Shown piece by piece: positions 42,875 through 51,422 of a DNA stretch of 64,000 nt. The DNA lies in NCBI GenBank assembly GCA_964542585.1, contig CAZIUI010000008.1:29480-93479 (forward strand), in the 5' to 3' direction. A model generated the notes under the pieces. It was not told the DNA's origin and ran no database searches. It worked only from the letters and a program-made list of their open reading frames with translations. Within the stretch, counting starts at the first letter, position 1. Each line of letters starts with the position of its first letter. The position numbers and the translations under genes were made by a program. This DNA is from CAYYUA01 sp964542585. Its GTDB lineage: Bacteria > Bacteroidota > Bacteroidia > CAILMK01 > CAYYUA01.

Positions 42875-44905
42875 ATGAGACTTACCCCATCATGTTACCT
42901 TGCCTTACTCCTAACCCTGACGGTTTTTTTGGGGTCGTCATCCTTTGCTCAGCAGCAGTTTGCCAACCAGTTGAATGTAGCCTTTGTAGGAGATCCCCAT
43001 GTAGAACTGGCTGCAAAAGATGCAGTTGTCATTGCTGGAAACACCACTGATGGCCTGCTTGTGGTAAAGATTAACCAAAACGGACAACCACTTTGGCATC
43101 AGCGCTTTTCCGATGACAGCGACTCGCTGATCTTTGGTTGTTTACGCCTGCGTAACCAAAAAACCGCATGGGTCGGGTATCGGAAAGATAAGGAATTAGG
43201 GGTGATCAAACTAAGCGATGATGGTTCTGTGGCTTTTAACAAATTGTACCCAAGCCCTCCTTCAGTTAGTGAACCTCATCAGCCGGAAGCTATCGTCTTT
43301 ACCTCCCAAACGGTGGAAATACTTTACCGTGATATCCAGTCTTCAGGTCGATTCGTTATAGCATATGACGGGACCTTTCGCAATGCTTTCGGTACGGGAA
43401 GGGATAGTTTAAGTAACGCTTCTGCTGTTGCAGAATCCTTCCAAGGAGGCTACATACAAGCCTTTGGCAACCAAATCAATTACAATGATCCCTCAAATGG
43501 CACCCTCCTTCGGGATAAGCGCTTGAAGCCACCATTTCAGCAGGTTATTGACCTGGCTGCTGGTAATGAAGGTGATCATTTTTATGCCCTGATAAGCAAA
43601 TCGCAAGATGCCCGATCGTTTATAGTGGCCAAGTTTCAGTTTGACCGCTCCGCCCAAAAACCATTAACCGTGAAATGGCAATCGCAGAAAATTCGCACCA
43701 GATCGGTAGGCAGGCTGAAAGCCGAGGCGCTTGAGGTGAGAACCAATGGTCAACCGTTAATAGTGGGGAAAGCCAATACCGGAGATCTTATCCCTCATTT
43801 TCGTCCTGCTGTAATTCATCTTTCAGAGCAGGGAAAGTACCAGCAATTGAAAATCCTTTCCAACCCAGCTAATCCTGCAAAAAGTTTTAGCAGTGGTACG
43901 GATGTGGTGTATGATAGCACAACCCATACCCATTGGTTAGTAGGATACGAAGGAAGCGAAGAGCTAAACCGCGGAAAAGGAATGGTAGCCAGTTGGGGGG
44001 AAAGATTGGACACGCAATTTTGCGTAGACACCCTATCGTACATAACCGAAACAACAGCCCAATTGCAGATAGAATCCCGGTTTAAAGGAAGCGTCCCCAA
44101 TGACCTTTATGGAGACACGGCCATCCAAACTTCGGTGAATACTTCTCCCCTTGAAATCACTCGGATCTGCAAAAAATGTGATCAATTAAGGCTGGAGCTC
44201 TTTCAAGATACCACTATTTGTCAGAATGAAAGCATTCAGGTAAGCACAGCTTACCCCATGGCGAAACACCAATGGACTGGCTTGGAAGATACCGGCCATG
44301 AGGTAACCATTGCTAAAAGGGGTTCCTACCAGGTCCGGGCAAGTAATGGCTGCCATTCTGACACAGCATCCTTCACCATTAGGTATTATAAACCGCCCGA
44401 TCCTGTCATTGAGATCCGCCCTAAAGCCCTAAAGCCGGGCGACAGCCTTTTCATCGCTCAACGCAATCAGGTAATCAAACAGGAAAGCTGGCACTACAAA
44501 GGATTAGGAACCCCTTTGGAAGGCGCTAATCAAGCCTTCACGGTAGAGGACACGGGGAAACTAAACCTAACCCTTGATTACTCAGGGCCTGAAGGATGTG
44601 CCTATCAGGATACCATAGGCGCCATCCGGGTTTATCCGTTTAGTTTGTATGTACCCAATGCATTTTCGCCCAATAATCAAGGACCCAATGAAACTTTTCA
44701 ACCTTATGGAGAAGGCATTCAAGACTACCGCTTAAGTATTTACAACCGCTGGGGAAGCTTGATTTACAAGGGAAAAAACAAACCATGGGATGGTCGTTAC
44801 AAAGGTCAGCTGGTAGGAAGCGGTTTTTACCTTTACAAGCTTAAAGTGGTTTCACAACTTGGGGAGGTTGTTTACAGGAATGGAACATTAACAGTTATCA
44901 GGTAA
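42875..44905 (+). CDS. Gliding-motility-associated/T9SS type B C-terminal domain protein (copy 1)
   Basis: 676 residues. Signal peptide to SSFAQ; a large N-terminal region of repeated hydrophobic strands (about 30-420) that reads like a beta-propeller; a short Cys-containing segment (ICKKCDQLRLELFQD), then a PKD/Ig-like module (about 455-580); and the CHU_C/type B sorting domain (YVPNAFSPNNQGPNETFQPYG, LSIYNRWGSLIYKGKN, WDGRYKGQLVGSGFYLYKLK, TLTVIR). The last domain sends the protein through the type IX secretion system to the surface, often with SprF/PorP-type partners (none here). The next gene is a paralogue. Confidence 0.88.
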   Translation: MRLTPSCYLALLLTLTVFLGSSSFAQQQFANQLNVAFVGDPHVELAAKDAVVIAGNTTDGLLVVKINQNGQPLWHQRFSDDSDSLIFGCLRLRNQKTAWVGYRKDKELGVIKLSDDGSVAFNKLYPSPPSVSEPHQPEAIVFTSQTVEILYRDIQSSGRFVIAYDGTFRNAFGTGRDSLSNASAVAESFQGGYIQAFGNQINYNDPSNGTLLRDKRLKPPFQQVIDLAAGNEGDHFYALISKSQDARSFIVAKFQFDRSAQKPLTVKWQSQKIRTRSVGRLKAEALEVRTNGQPLIVGKANTGDLIPHFRPAVIHLSEQGKYQQLKILSNPANPAKSFSSGTDVVYDSTTHTHWLVGYEGSEELNRGKGMVASWGERLDTQFCVDTLSYITETTAQLQIESRFKGSVPNDLYGDTAIQTSVNTSPLEITRICKKCDQLRLELFQDTTICQNESIQVSTAYPMAKHQWTGLEDTGHEVTIAKRGSYQVRASNGCHSDTASFTIRYYKPPDPVIEIRPKALKPGDSLFIAQRNQVIKQESWHYKGLGTPLEGANQAFTVEDTGKLNLTLDYSGPEGCAYQDTIGAIRVYPFSLYVPNAFSPNNQGPNETFQPYGEGIQDYRLSIYNRWGSLIYKGKNKPWDGRYKGQLVGSGFYLYKLKVVSQLGEVVYRNGTLTVIR

Positions 44906-44913
44906 TAAAAAGC

Positions 44914-46995
44914 ATGGGACGACTTTTGAAAAAACAAACGCGGAAAATTGTTTACCTCGGTAAACCTTTGGGAAGTCATCTTTTCTGGCTATTAATGCCA
45001 GTATTATTTTTACTGGAAATATTTCATCCCCTGAAGGCTCAATCTCAGAACAACTCCAATTTCCTATTCCATTACAAACAGCAGGTATCTGAAATTGTAG
45101 AATTGAGTAAAACGCCGAATCAGGAGCTTATTGCAGGGGGAAAAAGTAAAGATGACATTTTACTTGCGCGTTTTCAGTCAAATGGAGCAAGCCTTTGGGC
45201 ACGCGAGCTATCCGATAACGGAAACTTAACTTTTGGGGATATAGCTGTCGATAGCAGTGGATTAACATGGTTGACCTACCAGGTTGACCGAAAGCTCGTT
45301 ATTGCCACCTTAAATGGTGATGGAAGTTTGAATTGGCGCAAAAGTTACCAGCGCTCTAATAACAATAGCAACAATAACTTGGGGTTAGAGCCGGAGAGCC
45401 TGGTTAATCGCGGCAGCTTCATGACGGTTTTTGGATTCACAGAAGAAAACAATAATGAAAAAGCCTTTACCTTAGGGGTGAATCTGGCAGGGGATTTCCA
45501 AAGTTTTCAGACCCACACTAATCCAACAGGAAGAACAAGTGGAGCTGCTGCTCCCTTTGATTTTGGCCTTATCGTAGGGTATAACCAGACGTTGCTGAAG
45601 TTGGGTGGAAGCTCACAACCTTTGGTTGAAAAACAAATCCAATCCCCTCTGAGCAAGGTGGTGAATATCGAGGTTTTACCCAATGGCGATTTTTATGTGC
45701 TAATGACAAACTTGAGCGGATCCCAATTTCAGTTAGTCAGGCTAAATGAGCAGGCAAACTTGGTATGGCAAACTAAAAAACTTGAAATTCCAGGGTCCGC
45801 GAGTACGCAAGCCAGTGGGCTTGCGCTGACTGATGATGGTGGCGTTTTCATAACCGGGCGGCTGAATACTGCTGGCACTACCCCTCGCAACCTGCCAGCG
45901 GTTTATAAGGTCAGTGCGCAGGGGAAGTTTGAAAGCATCCATTATTTTGTGGATTCGGTTACGCCAAACCCGGTTTATGCCAATGCTTTTAGCATTGTCC
46001 AAGGTTTTTCAAGTGAGCAATCTTACTACTTGACCGGTAAAAGTAGCCAAGTTCCCAGTGGTGGAGATTTATTCTTAAGCAAGGCTGACTCTATCCTTAA
46101 AAATCCAAATTGCGTGAAGCCCGATAGCTTTTTAACTAGCGATCGCGCTTCCCTCACCATTACGGATCAATCCATTGATGAAACTTTTGAAACCCGTTTT
46201 GATATTAATACTTTATCAGAGGACGTCCTCAATAACCTTTCTCTGCAGCGGAGTTTGAAGTGTAAAGCTTGCAAACCTTTATCAGTTGACCTCGGGCCGG
46301 ACACCACTATATGCCCTAATGCCCCCTTGACTTTGAATAGCGGGATAAGAGGAGAAACCCAGGTTTGGAGTAATGGCATCCAAGATCAGTCATCCATAAG
46401 CGTGCAGCAAGAGGGAAGCTATTGGGTTTCTGTAAATACCATATGTGGGAAAGCCGGAGATACCATCAACATTCGTAAATACCCAACCCTGGATCCTGGC
46501 GCAAGTTTCAGTCCCAAAGAACCAGATCCGGGCGATGCCATAGAATTAACGGCTTCCAATGACCTTATCAACAATCCGGTTTGGCGTATTGATAGCAATA
46601 CAAAGTTAAGAGGCCAAACGGTAAGCCACACCTATGAGGAAATAGGCCGATATCAACCGTTGCTGAGCTATACCGGCCAGAATAATTGCCGGCTTAAGGA
46701 CACCTTAGGCCCTATCCCTGTTTTGGTATTTAACCTTTTCATGCCTGAGGCTTTTTCACCTGACGGAAACGACATGAATGAGGTTTTTAAACCCATGGGT
46801 ACCGGCTTGAAGCGTTACAAGCTGAAGGTGTATAACCGTTGGGGCGAAAAAGTCTTTACCGGTGAGAACGAAGGTTGGAACGGCATGATCAATAATGAAC
46901 CTGCTAAGCCGGGTGTTTACCTTTACAAGTTACGGGTGCGCACCGCTTTTCAGGACCTGAAGTTCCGCGAAGGCACCTTTACGCTCATTCGTTAA
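44914..46995 (+). CDS. Gliding-motility-associated/T9SS type B C-terminal domain protein (copy 2)
   Basis: 693 residues, tandem paralogue of the preceding protein. The architecture is the same: N-terminal repeated beta region, a Cys-rich junction (LKCKACKPLSVDLGPDTTIC), PKD-like module and type B sorting domain (LFMPEAFSPDGNDMNEVFKP, YNRWGEKVFTGENEGWNG, PGVYLYKLRV, FREGTFTLIR). It starts eight bases after copy 1. Sequences outside the C-terminal domain have clearly diverged, so the duplication is not recent. The signal peptide is long; cleavage is likely near LKAQS. Confidence 0.87.
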   Translation: MGRLLKKQTRKIVYLGKPLGSHLFWLLMPVLFLLEIFHPLKAQSQNNSNFLFHYKQQVSEIVELSKTPNQELIAGGKSKDDILLARFQSNGASLWARELSDNGNLTFGDIAVDSSGLTWLTYQVDRKLVIATLNGDGSLNWRKSYQRSNNNSNNNLGLEPESLVNRGSFMTVFGFTEENNNEKAFTLGVNLAGDFQSFQTHTNPTGRTSGAAAPFDFGLIVGYNQTLLKLGGSSQPLVEKQIQSPLSKVVNIEVLPNGDFYVLMTNLSGSQFQLVRLNEQANLVWQTKKLEIPGSASTQASGLALTDDGGVFITGRLNTAGTTPRNLPAVYKVSAQGKFESIHYFVDSVTPNPVYANAFSIVQGFSSEQSYYLTGKSSQVPSGGDLFLSKADSILKNPNCVKPDSFLTSDRASLTITDQSIDETFETRFDINTLSEDVLNNLSLQRSLKCKACKPLSVDLGPDTTICPNAPLTLNSGIRGETQVWSNGIQDQSSISVQQEGSYWVSVNTICGKAGDTINIRKYPTLDPGASFSPKEPDPGDAIELTASNDLINNPVWRIDSNTKLRGQTVSHTYEEIGRYQPLLSYTGQNNCRLKDTLGPIPVLVFNLFMPEAFSPDGNDMNEVFKPMGTGLKRYKLKVYNRWGEKVFTGENEGWNGMINNEPAKPGVYLYKLRVRTAFQDLKFREGTFTLIR

Positions 46996-47561
46996 TGGCT
47001 TTCGCGATCACCTTCTTGATGGGCTTCGCTCCGTTGCTTTTGTATCAACTCAAACAGTTTATCGGTATCAATTTCCAATGTTCCGCTTGCTAAAACCAGT
47101 GGCGTCCCAAACCGGCGGTTGTCAAGCCATTGCTTTACTTTAGTGTAGGAAGGGGCTTCTTCCTGAAAAGTGGCCTTGGTTGATGGGTCTACTAAAATTA
47201 AAACCTGATTATTGCTTATCCACTGCCTTAAACTGTGGATTTCTGACCAATAAACCCGGCCGGCGCTGCTAAAGCCGGAATGGTCTATAAAACCGTCATT
47301 ATCAACAATAAAGCCTGGCTTGGATCGGCAAAAAAAGAGCCCAATCGTAAAGCCTAGCCCCAGCCCAAAAATGATGAACGCCAAGAGGCCTGTGGTCAAC
47401 ATAGCCCATTCCAAAGGCGCGGGAAACCGATCCGCTGTGGCTACCATTAAAACCCCAGCCAAAACAAAAACCCCGTTATAAACCAGATGGCGTAATAGTT
47501 TAGGTCGGCTCAGAGGAATTTCTACGCGCGGGTAACCCGGTTCTGCTGTTCTCATCAACAA
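46992..47561 (-). CDS. STM3941-like two-helix membrane protein
   Basis: 189 residues. It has a short N-terminal tail with IPLSRPKLL, two membrane segments (about 28-46 and 52-80), then a soluble part with GFIVDNDGFIDHSG and VYWSEIHSLRQW, which match the STM3941/PH-like pattern of small inner-membrane proteins. Function is unknown. Its stop overlaps the stop of the convergent T9SS type B gene. Confidence 0.6.
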   Translation of the reverse strand: MLMRTAEPGYPRVEIPLSRPKLLRHLVYNGVFVLAGVLMVATADRFPAPLEWAMLTTGLLAFIIFGLGLGFTIGLFFCRSKPGFIVDNDGFIDHSGFSSAGRVYWSEIHSLRQWISNNQVLILVDPSTKATFQEEAPSYTKVKQWLDNRRFGTPLVLASGTLEIDTDKLFELIQKQRSEAHQEGDRESH

Positions 47562-47627
47562 ATTTTTTCTGTTTCAAAAAAAACCAATTTCACTTACAGC
47601 TAAGGGTATCAGTTTCTGTATGCAGGC

Positions 47628-47635
47628 TTACCTTT
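47628..47635 (+). promoter_or_regulatory. -7 element upstream of the 162-residue hypothetical gene
   Basis: TACCTTTG matches TAnnTTTG; the transcript would start near 47642, 18 bases before the ATG at 47660. No TTG is seen at the normal distance. Confidence 0.4.
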
Positions 47636-47659
47636 GTTCAGCTATAAGCTAGACCTTTT

Positions 47660-48148
47660 ATGAACCAAGAAGAATTTGACGCCTTTATTCAGGCTTTTCG
47701 CAAAAGGCTGATCCTCAAGGACCAGTCTGTGAACGATGCCATGCTCCCCCTTATCCCGGAAGAGGAAAAGCAGGAATTGATAAACCAGGAGCGGGCTTTT
47801 GTAACCTACATCATGGAACTGCGCTTTGGGGAGCAGGATGACTTACGCCCTTATTTTATTTTTGGTTTTATGAATCAAGGCAAGGCAGAGTTTATCCTGT
47901 ATTCGCTTAACCTTGATCTTTTTACCATGTATGAAATTGAAGCCTTTTCCACAGTCTGTATCGGGGCCATGGAACAGGATTCATGGCAAAATTTCCTGAA
48001 CCAGATGTACCTGGGCCTTATGAAGAATTACGCTAGTCAGCAGGGCTACGAAGAAATTGCTACTTTAGAGCTGCCGGAACGATGGAAAGACCCGGAAGAT
48101 CGGGAAGATCAGGATTCCAATGATCAATCTGCCGATCAACAACAATAG
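47660..48148 (+). CDS. Conserved-looking hypothetical protein
   Basis: 162 residues, mostly helical and acidic, with no signal peptide or membrane segment. Visible features: an alternating helical N-terminus (MNQEEFDAFIQAFRKRL), an aromatic-rich centre (PYFIFGFMNQGKAEFILYS) and a very acidic Asp/Gln-rich tail (PEDREDQDSNDQSADQQQ). I do not recognise a family. It is monocistronic with its own probable -7 box. Confidence 0.65.
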   Translation: MNQEEFDAFIQAFRKRLILKDQSVNDAMLPLIPEEEKQELINQERAFVTYIMELRFGEQDDLRPYFIFGFMNQGKAEFILYSLNLDLFTMYEIEAFSTVCIGAMEQDSWQNFLNQMYLGLMKNYASQQGYEEIATLELPERWKDPEDREDQDSNDQSADQQQ

Positions 48149-48251
48149 GTAAACGCCTTCTAAAAGCTCATACCATGACATTTCAACCTAATGGGTCAGG
48201 TTTATCAAGCCAATTCATAATTGGGTGGAAGTTTCACAATTCATTTTGCCT

Positions 48252-48887
48252 ATGACTAAGCTGGCCCTTTTTGGTGCTACTGGAAAAACAGGTCGTCATT
48301 TTCTGGCTGATGCCTTAGATGAAGGTTATCAAGTAAAAGTATTAGCGCGAGATCCGGCATCCCTCATTCAAGAAACCCCCAATCTTACCGTTGTTCAAGG
48401 GGATGCTATGAACGAAGGGGATGTTCAGCGTGTGATTCAAGGAACAGATGCAGTCATCAGCCTTATTGGCCAGGATAAACATTCTGACCCTTGGCTGCAA
48501 ACCTATACCATTCAGAACATCATCCAAGCTATGCAGCAGGAAGGCGTGGTGCGGGTTATATCCCTTACCCATTTTGGAGTGATGGCACCTGCTGAAGATG
48601 AGCCAGGCTTACTGGATAAGCTCATGCGCTTAGGGATGCGTTTGATGATTCCCAAGGTTTACCACGATGGCATTGCCCACGCTCAACATCTCCAAGCTGC
48701 TAACCTGCGGTGGACTATAGTAAGAGCACCGATCTTAACGGATGAGCCCGAACGTGGCTATTACCGGATCGGATCTATTGGGGTAAATGCCAGCCAACAG
48801 ATAAGCCGAGCGGATCTCTCCACTTTTTTGCTAACCCTTCTTGCTGATGAGCCCTATGAGCACCAAATGCCGGTGGTGAGTTATTAA
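48252..48887 (+). CDS. NAD(P)-binding NmrA/SDR-like protein
   Basis: 211 residues from the second ATG; the frame is open nine codons earlier, but MTKLALFGATGKTGRHF is the canonical start. GATGKTG is the dinucleotide-binding motif of the NmrA/atypical SDR group, with LARDPAS and GTDAVISLIG following. Members sense redox cofactors or reduce quinones and isoflavones; no substrate is evident. It ends at a terminator shared with the convergent OMP gene. Confidence 0.85.
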   Translation: MTKLALFGATGKTGRHFLADALDEGYQVKVLARDPASLIQETPNLTVVQGDAMNEGDVQRVIQGTDAVISLIGQDKHSDPWLQTYTIQNIIQAMQQEGVVRVISLTHFGVMAPAEDEPGLLDKLMRLGMRLMIPKVYHDGIAHAQHLQAANLRWTIVRAPILTDEPERGYYRIGSIGVNASQQISRADLSTFLLTLLADEPYEHQMPVVSY

Positions 48888-48894
48888 AAGGAGA

Positions 48895-48921
48895 AGGCCC
48901 ACAAACTGAGCTTGCGGGCCT
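48895..48921. terminator. Bidirectional intrinsic terminator
   Basis: AGGCCC-A-CAA pairs with TTG-C-GGGCCT around an ACTGAGC loop (one A-C mismatch). It separates the convergent NmrA-like and OMP genes and can terminate both, although its T-run is weak. Confidence 0.65.
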
Positions 48922-48931
48922 AATTATTTAA

Positions 48932-49654
48932 CTATTCCTTGTTGCTACCTCCAAAAACATACCCTAATCTAAATGTCCCAATAGTTCCCGTACTCAAGCT
49001 AAAGTCATTGGCTTGAGTTTGGTCATTGGGGGTGTTTCCACTACCGGTATCTTCTACTTTAACTGAAGAGTTAATGGTGTATTGAAGACCAAAGTTTACT
49101 TCAACTCCAAGGTATAAATTATTGGCAAAATAATAGTCCGCTCCTGCTACCCCATTTAGGCCAAGGCTCAAGAAACCAGGTCTTTGGGGGCCTCGGGAGC
49201 CAATTTGGCCATTCTTAATAGTCGTTTCTTCTACACTGTTTCCAACTTGGCGTTCAATTTTCTGAGACGTAGATTGGTAGATAATGGGAAGTTCACCCCC
49301 AAAGTATGGAGATAACCTATCAGTTCCGGATAAGTGACTTTCGTAACCAGGTCTGAGATCGATTCTAAAACTATTAGTGGTTCTTTTTAATTCTTTTTGG
49401 GAGCCTTGCGATTGTTGGATAATCGTAGAATTTGAATTGTAGGTGATATCCAGGTTTGCCCTAACCGCTGAGGAATTAGAAAGAAAGTACCGCCCACGTA
49501 GTCCGCTAATTCCAAGCGTGTTTTGACCACTAAACGAGGGGCCCTGAAGCTCAACCGAAATCTGTTCTGACTCAAATTTCTGGGCGTGCGTTGAATGACT
49601 CATTCCTAGATAGAAAAGTCCTAGCGTTAATAAAAAAATTGAAAAACGTTTCAT
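48932..49654 (-). CDS. Outer-membrane beta-barrel protein
   Basis: 240 residues. A signal peptide (about 1-25, ending STHAQ) is followed by a Gly/Ser/Asn-rich chain of alternating strands with the final segment STGTIGTFRLGYVFGG, typical of porin-like barrels. NLYLGVEVNFGLQYTIN and LSLGLNGVAGADYYF are further strand-like blocks. It is unlike the two PorT-like paralogues downstream on the minus strand, so it is a separate family. No ligand or partner is suggested. Confidence 0.7.
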   Translation of the reverse strand: MKRFSIFLLTLGLFYLGMSHSTHAQKFESEQISVELQGPSFSGQNTLGISGLRGRYFLSNSSAVRANLDITYNSNSTIIQQSQGSQKELKRTTNSFRIDLRPGYESHLSGTDRLSPYFGGELPIIYQSTSQKIERQVGNSVEETTIKNGQIGSRGPQRPGFLSLGLNGVAGADYYFANNLYLGVEVNFGLQYTINSSVKVEDTGSGNTPNDQTQANDFSLSTGTIGTFRLGYVFGGSNKE

Positions 49655-49990
49655 GTTAATTGATTTTTAGGGTTTACCAATCCTTTGAGGTTTAAGATTT
49701 AAAACAAAATTGTAAAAAATATCAAAAAAATAGAGAGCTAAAGCGTTAGGAAGGAGCAGGTTTATGGGTACAAAAGCCCAAGATTAGATAGGATTGTGTG
49801 AATTAGGGCGTTATGTATCAAAATACCAAACTGCTAGCATCAATAAGGAAAGTCCGTACCTATCTACAACCCATAGATAACAATCGGTCATATTAAGGTT
49901 TTGCCTACATCATGCGATGCTTACCTCAAAGCATAAAAAACCCGCTAAGCTTCCCTTAGCGGGTTTAATTCAATAAAGTCATTCGTTGAT
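49655..49990. other. Intergenic region with a terminator
   Basis: 336 AT-rich bases between two minus-strand OMP genes. The only structure I see is the terminator hairpin at 49938-49966; no promoter matching the Bacteroidota consensus with both elements was found for the OMP at 48932. Confidence 0.6.
49938..49966 (-). terminator. Intrinsic terminator of the PorT-like gene
   Basis: AAACCCGCTAAG pairs with TTAGCGGGTTT around CTTCCC-side bases, and on the minus strand a T-run follows. It lies just beyond the stop of the gene at 49991. Confidence 0.8.
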
Positions 49991-50575
49991 CTATAGCGAA
50001 AAAGCATAGCCAACCGTGGCTGAGGGGAGAACTTGGTTGGTAGTACTACTACCTGTTCCGCTGTCATTGATATCATTAAAACCAAAACCTGCTCTGAGGT
50101 CAAAGGTTAAACTACCCGGTCCAACGCTGTAGGCTAATCCAGCACCAATTTGGGCACCGATATCAAGGGTTTTAACGCGGTTTGAAATGTCATTGCCATT
50201 ACTTTCCGCAGATAAGAGAAAACCGACATAAGGCCCTCCTTGAGCAGTAACTTGCAGACCATCATTATTAACAAAAGCATACTTACCGATGATAGGTACG
50301 GTGAGGTAATTAATCTTAGTTGTAATTGTTTGCCCCAACGCAGATGTTTCAGATCCCTTAGAGGAGTACAATAATTCAGGTTGAATGTAAAAGGCATCAG
50401 ATACACCAATTTCAACGAAACCTCCTCCCCTTATACCAATCCTGGAATCAGGGGATGAGCCATCACTTGATTGGTTTGCTAAGTTAATACCGATTTTAGG
50501 TCCAACCCTTAAATCTTGGGCGTTTAGAGAAGCTACACCGCAAACCAGGAGTAAAAAGGTCATTAATTTTTTCAT
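49991..50575 (-). CDS. PorT-like outer-membrane beta-barrel protein (copy 1)
   Basis: 194 residues from the inner ATG (MKKLMTFLLLVCGVASLNAQ, a clean signal peptide; the frame continues 33 bases upstream). The mature chain begins DLRVGPKIGINLANQSS, the usual start of PorT/OmpW-like barrels, with IQPELLYSSKG, LTVPIIGKYAF and the terminal VLPSATVGYAFSL. It is paralogous to the frameshifted copy upstream (50761-51370). The best promoter in the region (50606-50636) precedes it. Confidence 0.88.
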   Translation of the reverse strand: MKKLMTFLLLVCGVASLNAQDLRVGPKIGINLANQSSDGSSPDSRIGIRGGGFVEIGVSDAFYIQPELLYSSKGSETSALGQTITTKINYLTVPIIGKYAFVNNDGLQVTAQGGPYVGFLLSAESNGNDISNRVKTLDIGAQIGAGLAYSVGPGSLTFDLRAGFGFNDINDSGTGSSTTNQVLPSATVGYAFSL

Positions 50576-50605
50576 GGCTAATACATTTTTGTTTAACAAG
50601 TAACT

Positions 50606-50636
50606 CAAAGTTATTATTACAAATAACTTTTGTCAA
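50606..50636 (-). promoter_or_regulatory. Bacteroidota-type promoter of PorT-like copy 1
   Basis: Minus strand: TTG at 50636-50634, a 20-base spacer, TAACTTTG at 50613-50606. It predicts a start near 50599 and a 24-base leader to the ATG at 50575. Confidence 0.6.
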
Positions 50637-50760
50637 ACATGTATTTAAAGGAATTGTTAAAGTATATCAATAATTCCGAGACATATTAAATTGTTAACCT
50701 AAATAAACCCGCAAAAAACGCTTAAAAAGGAAATCCTTCAGGCCCTTAGTTATAATTTTT

Positions 50761-51370
50761 TTAAATATCAAAAGCGTAGCCAAAGGTGAAAGCAGGCAAT
50801 ACCTGATTATTAACGGAACCAAGGTCCAAAGCTGCGTCATTGCCGCTGTCACCTTCATTGATGTTGGAAAAGCCAAAACCAAGTCGAATATCCAGCATAA
50901 GCTCACCGGGTCCAATCCTGTAAGCGGCACCAACACCTGCCTGAATTACTATATCACGATCTGATACATTATCCGATACGTCTTGCCCATTAATTCCTTC
51001 TGCTGATAAAAGAGCCCCGAAATACGGCCCGGCTTGCCCGGATATTTGCAACCCTTGATGATCTACAAAAACATACTTGGCCATAACGGGAAAAGTCAGG
51101 TAGTTATAGGTAACATCCCCGCTCAACAACACCTGATTAAAATCAGCACCTTTTGAAGCGTACAGCAATTCCGGTTGAAGGAAAAACTATTGGAAAGGGG
51201 GACTTCAATAAAACCACCCGCGCGAAATCCCACTGTTGACTCGGGGTCAAAATTTTGGTTATCGATTGAAAGCCTTGCACTGTTAAAACCTATCTTAGGG
51301 CCAACCTGAAAATCCTGAGCCTTGACAGAAAATGCACCAACCAGGATTAAAAGCATGAGTAATTTTTCAT
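50761..51370 (-). pseudogene. PorT-like barrel (copy 2) with two single-base homopolymer losses
   Basis: A paralogue of copy 1 in two frames. Lesion one: ATGAAAAATTACTC at 51370 would read MKKLLMLLILVGAFSVKAQ if its A-run (T-run 51363-51367 on the plus strand) had one more base. Lesion two: at plus-strand As 51182-51186 one extra base joins PLSNSF to FLQPELLYASKG, exactly the copy 1 pattern. Together they give one intact barrel with a good signal peptide. Without both, only a 135-residue and a 98-residue piece exist. Read as broken here, but sequencing error at homopolymers is a live alternative. Confidence 0.8.
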
Positions 51371-51401
51371 AGTAATGAAATTTTTCCCCTGAGTTGATAA
51401 G

Positions 51402-51409
51402 CAAAAATA
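51402..51409 (-). promoter_or_regulatory. -7 element of PorT-like copy 2
   Basis: Minus-strand TATTTTTG fits TAnnTTTG, with TTG at 51436-51434 (24-base spacer). The transcript would begin near 51395, after the ATG at 51419 of the long frame and before the ATG at 51370, which favours 51370 as the real start. Confidence 0.45.
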
Positions 51410-51422
51410 CTTTAATCATTGA

